Positions 54,598 through 63,966 of a DNA stretch of 64,000 nucleotides are shown one piece after another. The DNA comes from Streptomyces sp. NBC_01446 (lineage in GTDB: Bacteria; Actinomycetota; Actinomycetes; Streptomycetales; Streptomycetaceae), in assembly GCF_026340095.1 (NCBI RefSeq), contig NZ_JAPEPO010000001.1:2820501-2884500 (forward strand). The letters are read 5' to 3'. A program made the translations under genes and the position numbers. The notes beneath the pieces were generated by a model. The model made no database searches. It had not been told where the DNA came from and saw only the letters and a list, made by a program, of their open reading frames with translations. Every line of letters starts with the position of its first letter. Within the stretch, counting starts at the first letter, position 1.

Positions 54598-55197
54598 TCA
54601 TCCTGCTCGCTGCCGGTGATGTGTCAGCGCGTCCCGCACGAGCCGTGTGACGCCGCCCTCACCGACGGGGGCGAGCAGACAGGACAGGGCGAGCCGGACG
54701 GCCAGTTCGCAGTCGCGGGCCAGCCGGTCCGCCTCCGCCCTCGGTCGCCCCGCCGAACGGAGCGCGGCCGCGGCCCGCTCGCGGACCAGCTTCACCAGGT
54801 CGCCGGGGCCAGGGAGCGGCCCGTCGGCCCGCCGCTGTGCGGGCACGGTGGACGACGAGGGCACCCCGCCGGGCACCGGGGCGGGCAGGCGCTCGCCCCA
54901 GCAGTCGGTGAGCACGGCCCGTACGAGTGCGCTGGAGCCGGCCGCGGTGACGGTCCACTCAGCGACGGCCTCGATCCCGGCCTCCCCCAGGGCCCGGTCG
55001 ACGCCCGCCAGATAGGCGTCGGCCTCGCGCCGGACCAGGGCGCGCGCGAGCCCGTCCTTCGTACCGAACTCGTTGTAGAGGGTCTGCCGGGACACCCCGG
55101 CGACGGCCGCCACGTCGATCATCCGCACCAGGGACCAGGGGCGCCCGGCCAGCGCCGCACCGGCCGCGTCGAGCAAGGACTCCCGCGCTGTGGGCAT
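54598..55197 (-). CDS. TetR-family transcriptional regulator
   Basis: A 199-residue repressor. The helix-turn-helix is SLLDAAGAALAGRPWSLVRMIDVAAVAGVSRQTLYNEFGTKDGLA (residues 7-52). The C-terminal domain has no known ligand motif. It is convergent with the SMR exporter gene, whose stop is 62 bases away; a role in controlling that gene is plausible. Its own start region has TTGAC inverted repeats at 55235-55260. ATG 55197 is the start. Confidence 0.9.
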   Translation of the reverse strand: MPTARESLLDAAGAALAGRPWSLVRMIDVAAVAGVSRQTLYNEFGTKDGLARALVRREADAYLAGVDRALGEAGIEAVAEWTVTAAGSSALVRAVLTDCWGERLPAPVPGGVPSSSTVPAQRRADGPLPGPGDLVKLVRERAAAALRSAGRPRAEADRLARDCELAVRLALSCLLAPVGEGGVTRLVRDALTHHRQRAG

Positions 55198-55234
55198 CGT
55201 CGCCTCCCCACGCCGTAGCGGCTCAACCGCCAGG

Positions 55235-55260
55235 GTTGACGCGCCCGTGTGCCCTGTCAA
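55235..55260. promoter_or_regulatory. TTGAC inverted repeat upstream of TetR gene
   Basis: TTGAC at 55235-55239 and GTCAA at 55256-55260 face each other around 16 bases. The right arm, read on the minus strand as TTGACA, is a -35 box for the TetR gene, so binding there could repress it. The hisN start is 70 bases further on. Confidence 0.4.
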
Positions 55261-55329
55261 TAGCCCTCGCGAGCCACCGGGCCCGGCGCCCTGTGGCCCC
55301 GGACCGACCTCGATCGATACTGTTCACCC

Positions 55330-56124
55330 ATGCCCGACTATCACGATGATCTGCGTCTCGCCCACGTCCTCGCGGACGCCGCCGACGCCGCGACCATGGA
55401 CCGGTTCAAGGCCCTCGACCTGAAGGTCGAGACCAAGCCGGACATGACGCCGGTGAGCGAGGCCGACAAGGCCGCGGAAGAGATCATCCGCGGTCAGCTC
55501 AAGCGGGCACGGCCGCGGGACGCGATCCTCGGCGAGGAGTACGGGATCGAGGGCACGGGCCCGCGCCGCTGGGTCGTCGACCCGATCGACGGCACCAAGA
55601 ACTATGTACGCGGCGTGCCGGTCTGGGCGACGCTCATCTCGCTGATGGAGGCGGGCGAGGGCGGCTACCAGCCGGTGGTCGGCGTCGTCTCCGCGCCGGC
55701 GCTCGGCCGCCGCTGGTGGGCGGCGAAGGGCGCGGGCGCCTACACGGGCCGCAGCCTGACGTCGGCCTCGCGCCTGCACGTCTCGAAGGTCGGGCGCCTC
55801 GCGGACGCGTCCTTCGCCTACTCCTCGCTGAGCGGCTGGGAGGAGCAGGGCCGGCTCGACGGCTTCCTCGACCTCACGCGCGCGGTGTGGCGCACGCGCG
55901 GTTACGGCGACTTCTGGCCCTACATGATGGTCGCCGAGGGCTCGGTCGACATGGCGGCGGAGCCGGAGCTCTCCCTGTGGGACATGGCGGCGAACGCGAT
56001 CATCGTGACGGAGGCGGGCGGCGTGTTCACCGGCCTCGACGGGCGCCACGGCCCGCACAGCGGCAACGCGGCGGCGTCGAACGGCCTGCTCCACGGCGAG
56101 CTGCTGAGCTATCTGCAGACGTGA
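55330..56124 (+). CDS. hisN: Histidinol-phosphatase HisN (inositol monophosphatase family)
   Basis: A 264-residue Mg2+-dependent phosphatase of the inositol monophosphatase fold that makes histidinol, the penultimate step of histidine synthesis in actinobacteria. Metal motifs: [28 protein letters not shown] (DPIDGT) and [18 protein letters not shown] (WD..A). The mRNA is probably leaderless: GATACT at 55316-55321 ends 8 bases before ATG 55330. It is separate from the main his operon. An 11-bp hairpin follows. Confidence 0.93.
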   Translation: MPDYHDDLRLAHVLADAADAATMDRFKALDLKVETKPDMTPVSEADKAAEEIIRGQLKRARPRDAILGEEYGIEGTGPRRWVVDPIDGTKNYVRGVPVWATLISLMEAGEGGYQPVVGVVSAPALGRRWWAAKGAGAYTGRSLTSASRLHVSKVGRLADASFAYSSLSGWEEQGRLDGFLDLTRAVWRTRGYGDFWPYMMVAEGSVDMAAEPELSLWDMAANAIIVTEAGGVFTGLDGRHGPHSGNAAASNGLLHGELLSYLQT

Positions 56125-56130
56125 GCGTCC

Positions 56131-56164
56131 CGCCGCTACGGCGCGCGGAAGCACCGTAGCGGCG
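56131..56164 (+). terminator. Hairpin terminator of hisN
   Basis: A perfect 11-bp stem (56131-56141 with 56154-56164) and a 12-base loop, directly after the hisN stop. Confidence 0.75.
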
Positions 56165-56324
56165 CAACGGACCTTCCCCGCCCCCTTGTTGACGGCCCGA
56201 AGGGCTGCGACTCTGAGAGTCCCCCCCACTTGTGAACTTGTGAATCCGTTCTCCAGGTCGGGACCGGAGGCAATCCTTCGGCATCCCGGAGGTCGCGGAT
56301 TCACCAAGGAGGTGGCTCACGCCC

Positions 56325-56726
56325 ATGCTCGTCCGCGACGCCATGAGCACGATGGTCCTCACCATCGGCCCCGCCCACACGCTGCGCAGGTCGGCCCGAC
56401 TGATGTCCGAGCGCCGCGTCGGCGCGGCGGTCGTCCTCGACCCCGACACCTGCGGAATCGGCATTCTGACCGAGCGCGACATCCTCAACTCGATCGGCCT
56501 CGGCCAGAATCCGGACCACGAGATCGCCGGTACCCACACCACGACCGACGTCGTCTTCGCCGCCCCGGCGTGGACGCTCCAGGAAGCCGCCGAGGCCATG
56601 GCCCACGGCGGCTTCCGGCATCTCATCGTGCTCGACGACCAGGAGCCGGTCGGCATCGTGTCGGTCCGCGACATCATTCGCTGCTGGGCGCCGGCCCGGC
56701 GCCGGTCGACGACACTGGTGAGCTAG
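56325..56726 (+). CDS. CBS-domain pair protein
   Basis: A 133-residue protein made of two CBS domains (VRDAMSTMVLTIGPAHTLRRSARLMSERRVGAAVV; DVVFAAPAWTLQEAAEAMAHGGFRHLIVLDDQEPVGIVSVRDI). Such pairs bind adenine nucleotides and act as energy sensors. No catalytic partner is attached. It has a strong GGAGG site 7 bases before ATG 56325. A tandem CTTGTGAA repeat at 56229-56244 lies in its upstream region. The target is unknown. Confidence 0.88.
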   Translation: MLVRDAMSTMVLTIGPAHTLRRSARLMSERRVGAAVVLDPDTCGIGILTERDILNSIGLGQNPDHEIAGTHTTTDVVFAAPAWTLQEAAEAMAHGGFRHLIVLDDQEPVGIVSVRDIIRCWAPARRRSTTLVS

Positions 56727-56801
56727 GACCTCGCGTCAGGCGCACAAGAGGGCCGGCCCCCGAAGGGAGCAGGCCCTCTCTGCCTGCGTCAAGCGTCCCG
56801 G

Positions 56802-58256
56802 TCAGCCGCGAAGGGCCTGGACCGCGGCCTCGAGGCGCTTGCCGAAGTCACCGTCCGCCTGGCGGAAGTTGCCGATCGCGCGCTCGGCGATGTCGTCACG
56901 GGAGACGCCCGCGATGTTGCCCGCGAGGTTCTCGATCAGACGGACCTTCTCGTCCTCGGACATCAGGCGATAGAGGTTGCCCGCCTGCACGAAATCGTCG
57001 TCCTCGACGTGCGAGGGAGCCTCGTGGTTGCCGGTGCCGCCGGTGACCGGCGTCGACACCCACAGCGGCCGGTCCGTCTGGAACGGGCCGCCGAAGGAGT
57101 TCGGCTCGTAGTTCTTCCCGCCCTTGTGACGGCCGTCGTACAGGAAGCCGTCACGGGAGTTGGTGCGCGCCTCGGTGGCGTGCGGGCGGTTCACCGGCAG
57201 GTGGTCGGCGTTGATGCCGACGCGGTAGCGGTGCGCGTCGCCGTACGCGAAGAGGCGGCCCTGGAGCATCTTGTCGGGCGAGGGGCCGATGCCCGGCACG
57301 AAGTGCGCGGGGCTGAAGATGGACTGCTCGACCTCGGCGAAGATGTTCTCCGGGTTGCGGTTGAGCTCCAGCTTGCCGATCTCGATCGGCGGGTAGTCCT
57401 CGTGCGGCCACACCTTGGTGAGGTCGAACGGGTTGAAGCGGTAGTTCGCCGCGTCGGCCGCCGGCATGATCTGCACCTGCACGGTCCAGGACGGGAACTC
57501 GCCGCGCTCGATGGCCTCGCGCAGGTCGCGCTGGTGCGAGTCCGGGTCCTCACCGGCGAGCTTCGCGGCCTCGTCGGGGGCAAGGTTCTTGATCCCCTGG
57601 TCGGTCTTGAAGTGGTACTTGACCCAGAAGACCTCGCCGGCCTCGTTGTTCCACTGGTACGTGTGCGAGCCGTACCCGTTCATGTGGCGCAGCGTCGCCG
57701 GGATGCCGCGGTCGCCGAAGAGCCAGGTGACCTGGTGCGTCGACTCGGGGCTCAGGCCCCAGAAGTCCCACACGTTGTCTGCCTCCTGCGAGCCCGTGTA
57801 CGGATCGCGCTTCTGCGTGTGGATGAAGTCGGGGAACTTGATGGCGTCCTTGATGAAGAACACCGGGGTGTTGTTGCCGACGAGGTCGTAGTTCCCCTCC
57901 TCGGTGTAGAACTTCAGCGCGAAGCCGCGGGGGTCACGCACGGCGTCCGCGGAGCCGAGGCTGCCGGCGACGGTGGAGAACCGCAGGAACGTCTCGGTCT
58001 GCTTGCCGACCTCGGAGAGGAACGTGGCCCGCGTCCACTGCGAGACGTCCCGGGTCAGCGTGAACGTGCCGTACGCACCCGCGCCGCGGGCGTGCACGAT
58101 GCGCTCCGGGATGCGCTCGCGGTTGAAGTGCGCGAGCTTCTCGAGCAGCGCCTGGTCCTGGACCAGGACAGGCCCGCCGACGCCCGCGGTCTCGCTGTTC
58201 TGGTTGTCGGCGACCGGCGCGCCGGCCTCCGTGGTGAGCGGTCCCTGCGACGTCAC
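56802..58256 (-). CDS. katA: Monofunctional heme catalase
   Basis: Small-subunit clade catalase of 484 residues that breaks down hydrogen peroxide. Catalytic His is in [14 protein letters not shown], Asn in PVFFIKD-flanking [11 protein letters not shown], and the heme-ligand Tyr in [20 protein letters not shown] lies 6 bases before GTG 58256. The earlier in-frame ATG 58328 lies upstream of the promoter's -10 box and cannot be the start. A Fur/PerR-type operator overlaps the promoter and the regulator gene is divergent, as in the catA/catR pair of S. coelicolor. Confidence 0.95.
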   Translation of the reverse strand: MTSQGPLTTEAGAPVADNQNSETAGVGGPVLVQDQALLEKLAHFNRERIPERIVHARGAGAYGTFTLTRDVSQWTRATFLSEVGKQTETFLRFSTVAGSLGSADAVRDPRGFALKFYTEEGNYDLVGNNTPVFFIKDAIKFPDFIHTQKRDPYTGSQEADNVWDFWGLSPESTHQVTWLFGDRGIPATLRHMNGYGSHTYQWNNEAGEVFWVKYHFKTDQGIKNLAPDEAAKLAGEDPDSHQRDLREAIERGEFPSWTVQVQIMPAADAANYRFNPFDLTKVWPHEDYPPIEIGKLELNRNPENIFAEVEQSIFSPAHFVPGIGPSPDKMLQGRLFAYGDAHRYRVGINADHLPVNRPHATEARTNSRDGFLYDGRHKGGKNYEPNSFGGPFQTDRPLWVSTPVTGGTGNHEAPSHVEDDDFVQAGNLYRLMSEDEKVRLIENLAGNIAGVSRDDIAERAIGNFRQADGDFGKRLEAAVQALRG

Positions 58257-58312
58257 GTACGCCTCCTGCGTCAAGTTCTGCAAGTCCTGTCCCTTGGCCA
58301 AAGCCGTTCCCG

Positions 58313-58340
58313 ATCCTACAATGGACAATGTCTAAGTCAA
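58313..58340 (-). promoter_or_regulatory. katA promoter with overlapping Fur/PerR-type operator
   Basis: On the minus strand TTGACT (58335-58340) and TAGGAT (58313-58318) are 16 bases apart, a good housekeeping promoter. The spacer and -10 region contain ACATTGTCCATTGT (58319-58332), a partly symmetric sequence of the sort bound by Fur-family PerR/CatR repressors (10 of 14 positions symmetric). Confidence 0.75.
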
Positions 58341-58400
58341 GTGAGCTTCCAAAGTCACACCCGTTCGGGACCTGGTCCCCCGCCTGTTAGGCTGGCCCTC

Positions 58401-58817
58401 ATGAGTGACCTGTTGGAACGACTGCGCGGACGCGGCTGGCGCATGACCGCGCAGCGGCGCGTCGTGGCCGAGGTCCTCGACGGGGACCATGTACACCTGA
58501 CGGCCGACGAGGTGCACGCGCGCGCCGTCGCCAGGCTCCCCGAGATCTCCCGGGCGACCGTCTACAACACACTCGGCGAGATGGTCTCCCTCGGCGAGGT
58601 CATCGAGGTCGCCACGGACAAGCGCGCCAAGCGCTACGACCCGAACGCGCACCGCCCGCACCAGCACCTGGTCTGCGCCCGGTGCGGCGCGATCCGGGAC
58701 GTCCACCCGAGCGGCAACCCCCTCACCGACCTCCCCGACTCCGAGCGCTTCGGCTTCACGGTCTCGGACGTCGAGGTGACGTACCGGGGCGTCTGTCCGA
58801 ACTGCGCGACGGCGTAG
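58401..58817 (+). CDS. Fur-family regulator (PerR/CatR-like)
   Basis: A 138-residue Fur-family metalloregulator. The winged helix is RMTAQRRVVAEVLDGDHVHLTADEVHARA..ISRATVYNTLGEM; metal and zinc sites include HRPHQHLVCARCG and the late CPNC. It most likely senses peroxide and represses the divergent katA and itself. The mRNA is probably leaderless: TAGGCT at 58388-58393 ends 7 bases before ATG 58401. A 17-bp hairpin follows the stop. Confidence 0.93.
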   Translation: MSDLLERLRGRGWRMTAQRRVVAEVLDGDHVHLTADEVHARAVARLPEISRATVYNTLGEMVSLGEVIEVATDKRAKRYDPNAHRPHQHLVCARCGAIRDVHPSGNPLTDLPDSERFGFTVSDVEVTYRGVCPNCATA

Positions 58818-58832
58818 CGCACACGAATCCTC

Positions 58833-58870
58833 CGAAGAGGGCCCGCACCGAACGGTGCGGGCCCTCTTCG
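58833..58870 (+). terminator. Hairpin terminator of the fur-type gene
   Basis: A perfect 17-bp stem (58833-58849 with 58854-58870) around a GAAC tetraloop, 15 bases after the stop. Confidence 0.9.
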
Positions 58871-58988
58871 CTTGCCCATCTCGCACACCCCTTTGGTCCG
58901 TATCTCAACAACCCGCCCCCTTCCCCAATCTGACGACCCGTCATATCGTCGGCGGCGCCCACCTCCACCGCACCCCGGGAGGGAAACC

Positions 58989-59771
58989 GTGGGAGATCCG
59001 CACCCCAAACTCCAGGCCCGCACACTCACCCGGTCCTTCGGCCGAGGCCACCGCACCGTGGCGGCCCTCGGCCCCCTCGACCTCACCATCGCCCCCGGCG
59101 AGTTCACCTGCGTGGTCGGCCCCTCCGGCTGCGGGAAGTCCACCCTCCTGCGCATCGCCGCCGGCCTCCTGCGCCCGACCGCCGGTGAGCTGGCCATCCG
59201 CACCGACAGCGCCCGCCCGGCCGCGATGATCTTCCAGGACTACGGGATCTACGACTGGAAGACGGTCCTGGCCAACGTCCGCTTCGGCCTGGACATCCAG
59301 AAGGTCCCCCGCCGGGAGGCCGACGCCCGCGCCACCGACTGGCTCACCCGTATGGGCCTCGCCGACTTCGCGGACGCCTATCCGTCCGCGCTGTCCGGCG
59401 GCATGCGCCAGCGCGTCGCCATCGCCCGCGCGCTCGCCGTGGAGCCCGAGATCCTCCTCATGGACGAGCCGTTCGCGGCCCTCGACGCCCAGCTGCGCAC
59501 GATCCTCCAGGACGAGCTCCTCGACCTCACCCAGACCACCCGCACCACCACCCTCTTCATCACCCACAGCCTGGAAGAAGCCATCGTGCTGGGCGACCGC
59601 GTCCTCGTGATGTCGGCCCGGCCGGGCCGCATCATCGCCGAGCGCCGCCCGCCGTTCGCCCGGCCGCGCACCGGCGACATCCGCTCGACGCCCGAATTCA
59701 ACGCCCTGAAGGGCGAGTTGTGGGATCTGCTGCGGGGCGAGGTACGGCGCGACGAGGTGGTCCCGGCATGA
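58989..59771 (+). CDS. NitT/TauT-type ABC transporter ATP-binding protein
   Basis: ATPase of a nitrate/sulfonate/taurine-type importer, 260 residues. Walker A is GPSGCGKS, Q-loop AMIFQDYGIYDW, signature LSGGMRQR, Walker B ILLMDEPFAALD and switch His in LFITHSLEEA. GTG 58989 follows a GGGAGG site. The stop overlaps the permease start in ATGA. The three-gene order ATPase-permease-binding protein makes a complete importer, but the substrate is not known. Confidence 0.94.
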   Translation: MGDPHPKLQARTLTRSFGRGHRTVAALGPLDLTIAPGEFTCVVGPSGCGKSTLLRIAAGLLRPTAGELAIRTDSARPAAMIFQDYGIYDWKTVLANVRFGLDIQKVPRREADARATDWLTRMGLADFADAYPSALSGGMRQRVAIARALAVEPEILLMDEPFAALDAQLRTILQDELLDLTQTTRTTTLFITHSLEEAIVLGDRVLVMSARPGRIIAERRPPFARPRTGDIRSTPEFNALKGELWDLLRGEVRRDEVVPA

Positions 59772-60631
59772 CGACGACCGCTCCGAAGGAAGACACGACG
59801 CTCCTGGTCAGACGGCCGGGCCCACAGGAGCTGCACCCCGCCCGCACCCACCGCAGGCGCCGCGCCCTCGAACTCTCGCTCGCCGTCGCCGTCCCTCTCG
59901 CCCTGGTCCTGCTGTGGCAGCTCGCCGCCACCCAGGCGTGGATCGACGACCGCGTCTACCCGGCGCCGTCCACGATCCTGGTCGACGGCTGGCACCGCGC
60001 CGCGGACGGCGACCTGTGGCCGGACGTGTGGGCCACCCTCGAGCGCGTACTCGCCGGATACGCGATCGGCACCGTCACCGGATACGCCCTCGGCCTCCTG
60101 ATGGGCTCGCTCTCCGTCGTCCGTGCCGCCCTCGAACCGATGCTGGACGCGCTCTACGTCGTCCCGAAGCTGGCCCTGCTGCCGGTTTTCCTGAACATGT
60201 TCGGCCTGGGTGAGGGCCCGCAGATCGCGCTGGTCGCCACGACCGTCTTCTTCTTCGTCTGGATCTCCACGATGGCGGCGGTGCTCGCCGTCCCCTCCGG
60301 TCACCGGGACGCGGGCCAGGTCTTCGGCGCCTCGCCGTGGCAGATGTTCCGGCACGTCCTGCTTCCCGCGTCGCTGCCCGCGGTCCTGGTCGGCGCCCGC
60401 ATCGCCGCGGGCGTCGCGGTCCTCGTGATCGTCGCCTCCGAGCAGATCGCGGCCACGAACGGTCTCGGCCACCTGATCTTCGACGCCCGCGCCCTCTTCC
60501 AGAACGACGTGATGTTCGTCGGCATCGTCTGTGTCGCCGTGCTCGGCGTCGTCTTCTCCGAACTGGTGCGCATCGCGGGCCGGCTGCTCACCCCGTGGGC
60601 GCCGCGCGACCGCGGCCGCGGCCAGTCCTGA
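59768..60631 (+). CDS. NitT/TauT-type ABC transporter permease
   Basis: Membrane permease of 287 residues (SsuC/TauC type), with six membrane segments. The EAA-like docking loop is in AAVLAVPSGHRDAGQVFGASPWQMFRHVLLPASLPAVLVGAR. A basic, Arg-rich N-terminus of about 40 residues precedes the first helix. ATG 59768 overlaps the ATPase stop. The binding-protein gene starts 31 bases after the stop. Confidence 0.93.
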   Translation: MTTTAPKEDTTLLVRRPGPQELHPARTHRRRRALELSLAVAVPLALVLLWQLAATQAWIDDRVYPAPSTILVDGWHRAADGDLWPDVWATLERVLAGYAIGTVTGYALGLLMGSLSVVRAALEPMLDALYVVPKLALLPVFLNMFGLGEGPQIALVATTVFFFVWISTMAAVLAVPSGHRDAGQVFGASPWQMFRHVLLPASLPAVLVGARIAAGVAVLVIVASEQIAATNGLGHLIFDARALFQNDVMFVGIVCVAVLGVVFSELVRIAGRLLTPWAPRDRGRGQS

Positions 60632-60662
60632 CCTCCACCGCCCCTTCCCGTACGGAGAATCC

Positions 60663-61799
60663 ATGCGCACCAGACTCGTCTGTACGACCCTGCTCGCGAC
60701 CGGCGCCCTGCTCGCCTCGGCCGGCTGCGGCGGCAACGGCAACTCCTCTTCGGACACGGCCGCGAAGCCCCGCACGGTCAAGGCGGTGGCGGGCTGCGGG
60801 AAGACCGGCTGGACCGATCCGTCGGACCTGGCCGCCGACCGTGCACCCGCCCGCTGCGACAAGGGCGCCCCGGCCCCGGTGAAGCTCACGAAGACCCGCA
60901 AGCTCACCATCGCGACCGGCACCCTGAGCGCCGAGTACGTGGCCCCGCTCGAACTGGCCGCACAGAAGGGCGAGTTCAAGAAGGAGGGTCTCGACGTCAC
61001 CCTGAAGGTCCTGCCGACCCCGGACGCGCTCCCGCTGCTGGCCAAGGGGGACATCGACGCGCAGTGGGCGGCGCCCGAGGCCGCGGTGATGAACGGCATC
61101 AGCGGCGGCTTCGACATCAAGTGGGTCGCCGGGAACTTCTCCCCGGACCCGAAGTCCAAGAGCGGTATGTGGGTGCGCCTGAAGAAGGGACAGAACCCGG
61201 ACCACGTCCCGATGGCGGGACGCAGGCTCGGCACGATGATCGGCAAGGGCTCGGTCATCTCGTACCCCATGGACAAGGCGCTGAAGAAGCACGGCGGCGG
61301 CCTCGACAAGATCCAGTTCCAGCAGCTCGGCTCGGCCGACGTCCTGACCGCGCTCCAGAACGGCGGGGTCGACTCGGCGTGGCTGCTCGACCCGGTGTGG
61401 CGCAAGGTCGACGGCGACAAGCGATACGCGTTCCTGGGCGGCCAGCCGCTCGGCGAACCCCTCGGCGGCCTCCTGTTCGGCCCGAAGCTCCTCAAGGAGG
61501 ACCCGGACGCCGGGGTCGCGTTGCTGCGCGCGTACATCCGCACGGTCAACACGTACTTCGCGGGCGACTACAAGAAGGACCCGGCGTTCGTCGCCGACCT
61601 CGCCGGGCTCCTGAAGACCGACAAGACCGTACTGGAGTCGACGCCGCCGCTGCGGATGGACTGGGAGATCAGGGCGGGCACGACGGACCGGCTCCAGGCC
61701 GCGTACCGAGCGGCGGGCGTCTCCAAGGGGGACCCGCTTGCGGAGGACAAGGTCGTGGACCGGGCGCTGTACGGGGAGGCGGTGGGCCACAAGCCGTGA
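60663..61799 (+). CDS. NitT/TauT-type substrate-binding lipoprotein
   Basis: A 378-residue extracellular binding protein. The signal peptide ends in the lipobox LASAGC with Cys22, followed by a Gly/Asn/Ser linker. The binding fold begins about residue 80 (KLTIATGTLSAEYVAPLELAAQKGEFKKEGLDVTL), as in sulfonate-, nitrate- or thiamine precursor-binding relatives. About 55 residues with four Cys lie between linker and fold and are unusual. The ligand is unknown. A 15-bp hairpin ends the operon. Confidence 0.92.
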   Translation: MRTRLVCTTLLATGALLASAGCGGNGNSSSDTAAKPRTVKAVAGCGKTGWTDPSDLAADRAPARCDKGAPAPVKLTKTRKLTIATGTLSAEYVAPLELAAQKGEFKKEGLDVTLKVLPTPDALPLLAKGDIDAQWAAPEAAVMNGISGGFDIKWVAGNFSPDPKSKSGMWVRLKKGQNPDHVPMAGRRLGTMIGKGSVISYPMDKALKKHGGGLDKIQFQQLGSADVLTALQNGGVDSAWLLDPVWRKVDGDKRYAFLGGQPLGEPLGGLLFGPKLLKEDPDAGVALLRAYIRTVNTYFAGDYKKDPAFVADLAGLLKTDKTVLESTPPLRMDWEIRAGTTDRLQAAYRAAGVSKGDPLAEDKVVDRALYGEAVGHKP

Positions 61800-61827
61800 C
61801 GCCGGGCTCACCCGGCCCGAAACAGAG

Positions 61828-61860
61828 CTGAGGCCCGGAACCATTGGTTCCGGGCCTCAG
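61828..61860. terminator. Hairpin terminator between ABC operon and tRNA
   Basis: A perfect 15-bp stem (61828-61842 with 61846-61860) with a 3-base loop. It lies after the binding-protein gene and 9 bases beyond the tRNA 3' end on the minus strand, so it can serve both. Confidence 0.88.
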
Positions 61861-61868
61861 GCCTTCAG

Positions 61869-61942
61869 TAGCGGGGACAGGATTTGAACCTGCGACCTCT
61901 GGGTTATGAGCCCAGCGAGCTACCGAGCTGCTCCACCCCGCG
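61869..61942 (-). tRNA. Initiator tRNA-fMet (CAT)
   Basis: A 74-base tRNA. The anticodon loop is CTCATAA with a CTGGG/CCCAG stem, which holds the three G:C pairs typical of initiators. The first base is C1 and the base at position 72 is T, so the acceptor end starts with an unpaired position, the other initiator mark. The T-arm reads GGTTCAAATCC. CCA is not encoded. It stands alone rather than in a tRNA cluster. Confidence 0.95.
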
Positions 61943-62100
61943 TCGGTAAACACGACTCTACGCGAACGCCCCCGACCAGCGCAAATCCCTTCCGGCGCCT
62001 GGCCTGCGCGGGCGAAAAGGGGCGGAACAGGGGCGGACAAACGGGGTGCGGCAGGGCCCGCCTCGGCCCCGCCGCACCCCGATATGCCTCCGCTGCTCCG

Positions 62101-63966
62101 CTACGCGGACAGCTCCGACCGCAGTGCGTCCCGCAGCCGCCCGGCCCGCTCGGACACCTCGGCCGGACCGAGCTCCACGGCGCGGTGCGCCCACCGCTGC
62201 CCCTCGACGAGGTCGCCGCGGCGCGCGCACAGCAGCGCGAGCCGCAGTGCCGCGCGCCCGTGACCGGCGTCGGCCGCGCGCGTCCACCACAGCGCGGCCT
62301 CCGGCTCGCTCCCCTCACGGGCGAGCAGCAGCCCGAGGTTGAACGCGCCGTTGCGCGAGCCCGCCTCCGCGGCCTCGCGGTACCAGCGCGCCGCGCAGAC
62401 GATGTCACCCCGCGCCGCGGCCAGCATCCCGACGCGCACCTGCGCGCGCCGGTGCCCCTGCTCGGCGGCCCGCTCGTACCACTCCTCGCACTCGGCGCGC
62501 TCACTGACGCACTCGCCCAGCGCGGGGGGCCCGACCGGGGGCTGCCGCGCGTCGAGGACCGTGGCCAGGCGGTACGCGCCCTCCGCGCTGCCCCCGCCGG
62601 CCGCGCACCGCAGATGCCGCTCGGCGTCCCGCTCGTCGCCGTCCCGCAGCCGGGCGATACCGGCCTGGAGCGCGGCCTCGGTGTGCCCGCCCGCCGCGGC
62701 CCGCTCGTACCACTGGAGGGCGGCGCCCTCGTCGTCCCGTCCGGCGTAGAGGATGCCGAGGTTGAAGGCGGCGTCCACGCTGCCCGCCTCGGCGGCCTTG
62801 GAGAACCACGGTTCGGCGCCCGCCGCGTCGCCGCCCTGGAGAAGCAGCACGGCCAGCGCGTTCGCCGCCTCGCGGTGGCCCGCGTACGCGGCACGCCGGT
62901 ACCACTGGTCGGCCTGCGCGGTGCGGCCCTGCTCGGCGCAGAGCAGGCCGAGGTTGTACGCGCCGTTGATGTCGCCCGCGTCCATGGCGGCGCGGTACCA
63001 GCGCTCGGCGGTCTGGGTCTCGCCGCGCTGGGCGTGCAGGGCGCCGAGCGCGTTGGCCGCGTTGCCGTCACCCTCCTGGGCGGCGCGCAGCCACCAGACC
63101 CCGGCGCTCTCCTCGTCACCGGCGTCGCGCAGCAGGAAGCCGAGCGCGCAGGCGGCGCGGGGCTCGCCGTCCTTCGCGGAGTTCAGGTACCAGCGGCCGG
63201 CCTCCTTGAGCTCGCCGCGCTTCTCCAGGATCGCGCCGAGGTGCAGGGCGGCCCGGCGGTGTCCGCGCGCGGCGGCCTGCCGGTACCACTGCTCGGCCTC
63301 CGCGGCTGTGGGCAGCTTCCTGCGGGCGCCGGTCGCGGTCGCGTCGCCGGGGACGTCATTGCCGTCGGCGGGCGCGGGCGCGCCACGGAGCGCTCCCTCG
63401 GGACGCTCCTGCGCGGCTCGCCGGTCGAGGGTGCGGGCGAGCCGGTAGGCGGCCTCGCGGTGACCGTGCTCGGCGGCGGCGCGCATCCAGCGCTCGGCGC
63501 CGACATCGCTGCGGTGTTCGAGGAGGTCGGCGAGCGCGTACGCGCCGAGGGCGTGGCCCTGTTCGGCGGACTGCCGCAGCCAGTACTCGGCGGCGGGCTC
63601 GTCGCCGCGCTCGCGGTGGTGGCGGCCGAGCGCGTGCGCGGCGGGGGCGGATCCGGCGACGGCGGCGATGCGCCACCAGCCGGCGGCCTCGTCCGCGTAT
63701 CCGCGCTGGTGCAGCAGGACACCGAGGTTGTTGGCGGCGGCGCGGTCGCCCGCGGCGGTGGCAGCGCGCAGCTGGGGTTCGGCTCCGTCGAGGTCACCGC
63801 GGCGCAGCAGCATGGCTCCGAGGACACTCATCGCCTCGACGTCGCCGGACTCGGCAGCCGGCCGATGACGTGCTTCCTCGGCGGCCGCCCCGGGTTCCTC
63901 CCGGTCGGCCGGCTGCACAAACCGCCCTGTCTCCAACAGAGTTGCCTTGTCCCCCATAACGTCCAT
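62101..63966 (-). CDS. Sel1/TPR-repeat protein, about 621 residues
   Basis: A long solenoid of Sel1-like repeats (about 36 residues each, recurrent pattern AERWYRRAAxAGHxxAAYNLGLLL). I count roughly 14 to 15 copies between residues about 40 and 600, with a short insertion after ALRGAPAPADGNDV (near 200). The Sel1 fold is a protein-protein scaffold; no enzymatic part is attached and there is no signal peptide. Start is ATG 63966 or ATG 63957 (which gives MGDKATLLETGRF); no strong ribosome site decides. Its partner is unknown. It is downstream of nothing and upstream of the initiator tRNA. Confidence 0.88.
   Translation of the reverse strand: MDVMGDKATLLETGRFVQPADREEPGAAAEEARHRPAAESGDVEAMSVLGAMLLRRGDLDGAEPQLRAATAAGDRAAANNLGVLLHQRGYADEAAGWWRIAAVAGSAPAAHALGRHHRERGDEPAAEYWLRQSAEQGHALGAYALADLLEHRSDVGAERWMRAAAEHGHREAAYRLARTLDRRAAQERPEGALRGAPAPADGNDVPGDATATGARRKLPTAAEAEQWYRQAAARGHRRAALHLGAILEKRGELKEAGRWYLNSAKDGEPRAACALGFLLRDAGDEESAGVWWLRAAQEGDGNAANALGALHAQRGETQTAERWYRAAMDAGDINGAYNLGLLCAEQGRTAQADQWYRRAAYAGHREAANALAVLLLQGGDAAGAEPWFSKAAEAGSVDAAFNLGILYAGRDDEGAALQWYERAAAGGHTEAALQAGIARLRDGDERDAERHLRCAAGGGSAEGAYRLATVLDARQPPVGPPALGECVSERAECEEWYERAAEQGHRRAQVRVGMLAAARGDIVCAARWYREAAEAGSRNGAFNLGLLLAREGSEPEAALWWTRAADAGHGRAALRLALLCARRGDLVEGQRWAHRAVELGPAEVSERAGRLRDALRSELSA

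Noticed and set aside
56747..56779. Inverted repeat between the CBS gene and catalase gene as a terminator
   Set aside because: Only 8 paired bases with a 17-base loop; too weak to list as a feature.
58257..58328. N-terminal extension of catalase from ATG 58328
   Set aside because: ATG 58328 lies upstream of the promoter -10 box (58313-58318), and GTG 58256 has a good ribosome site.
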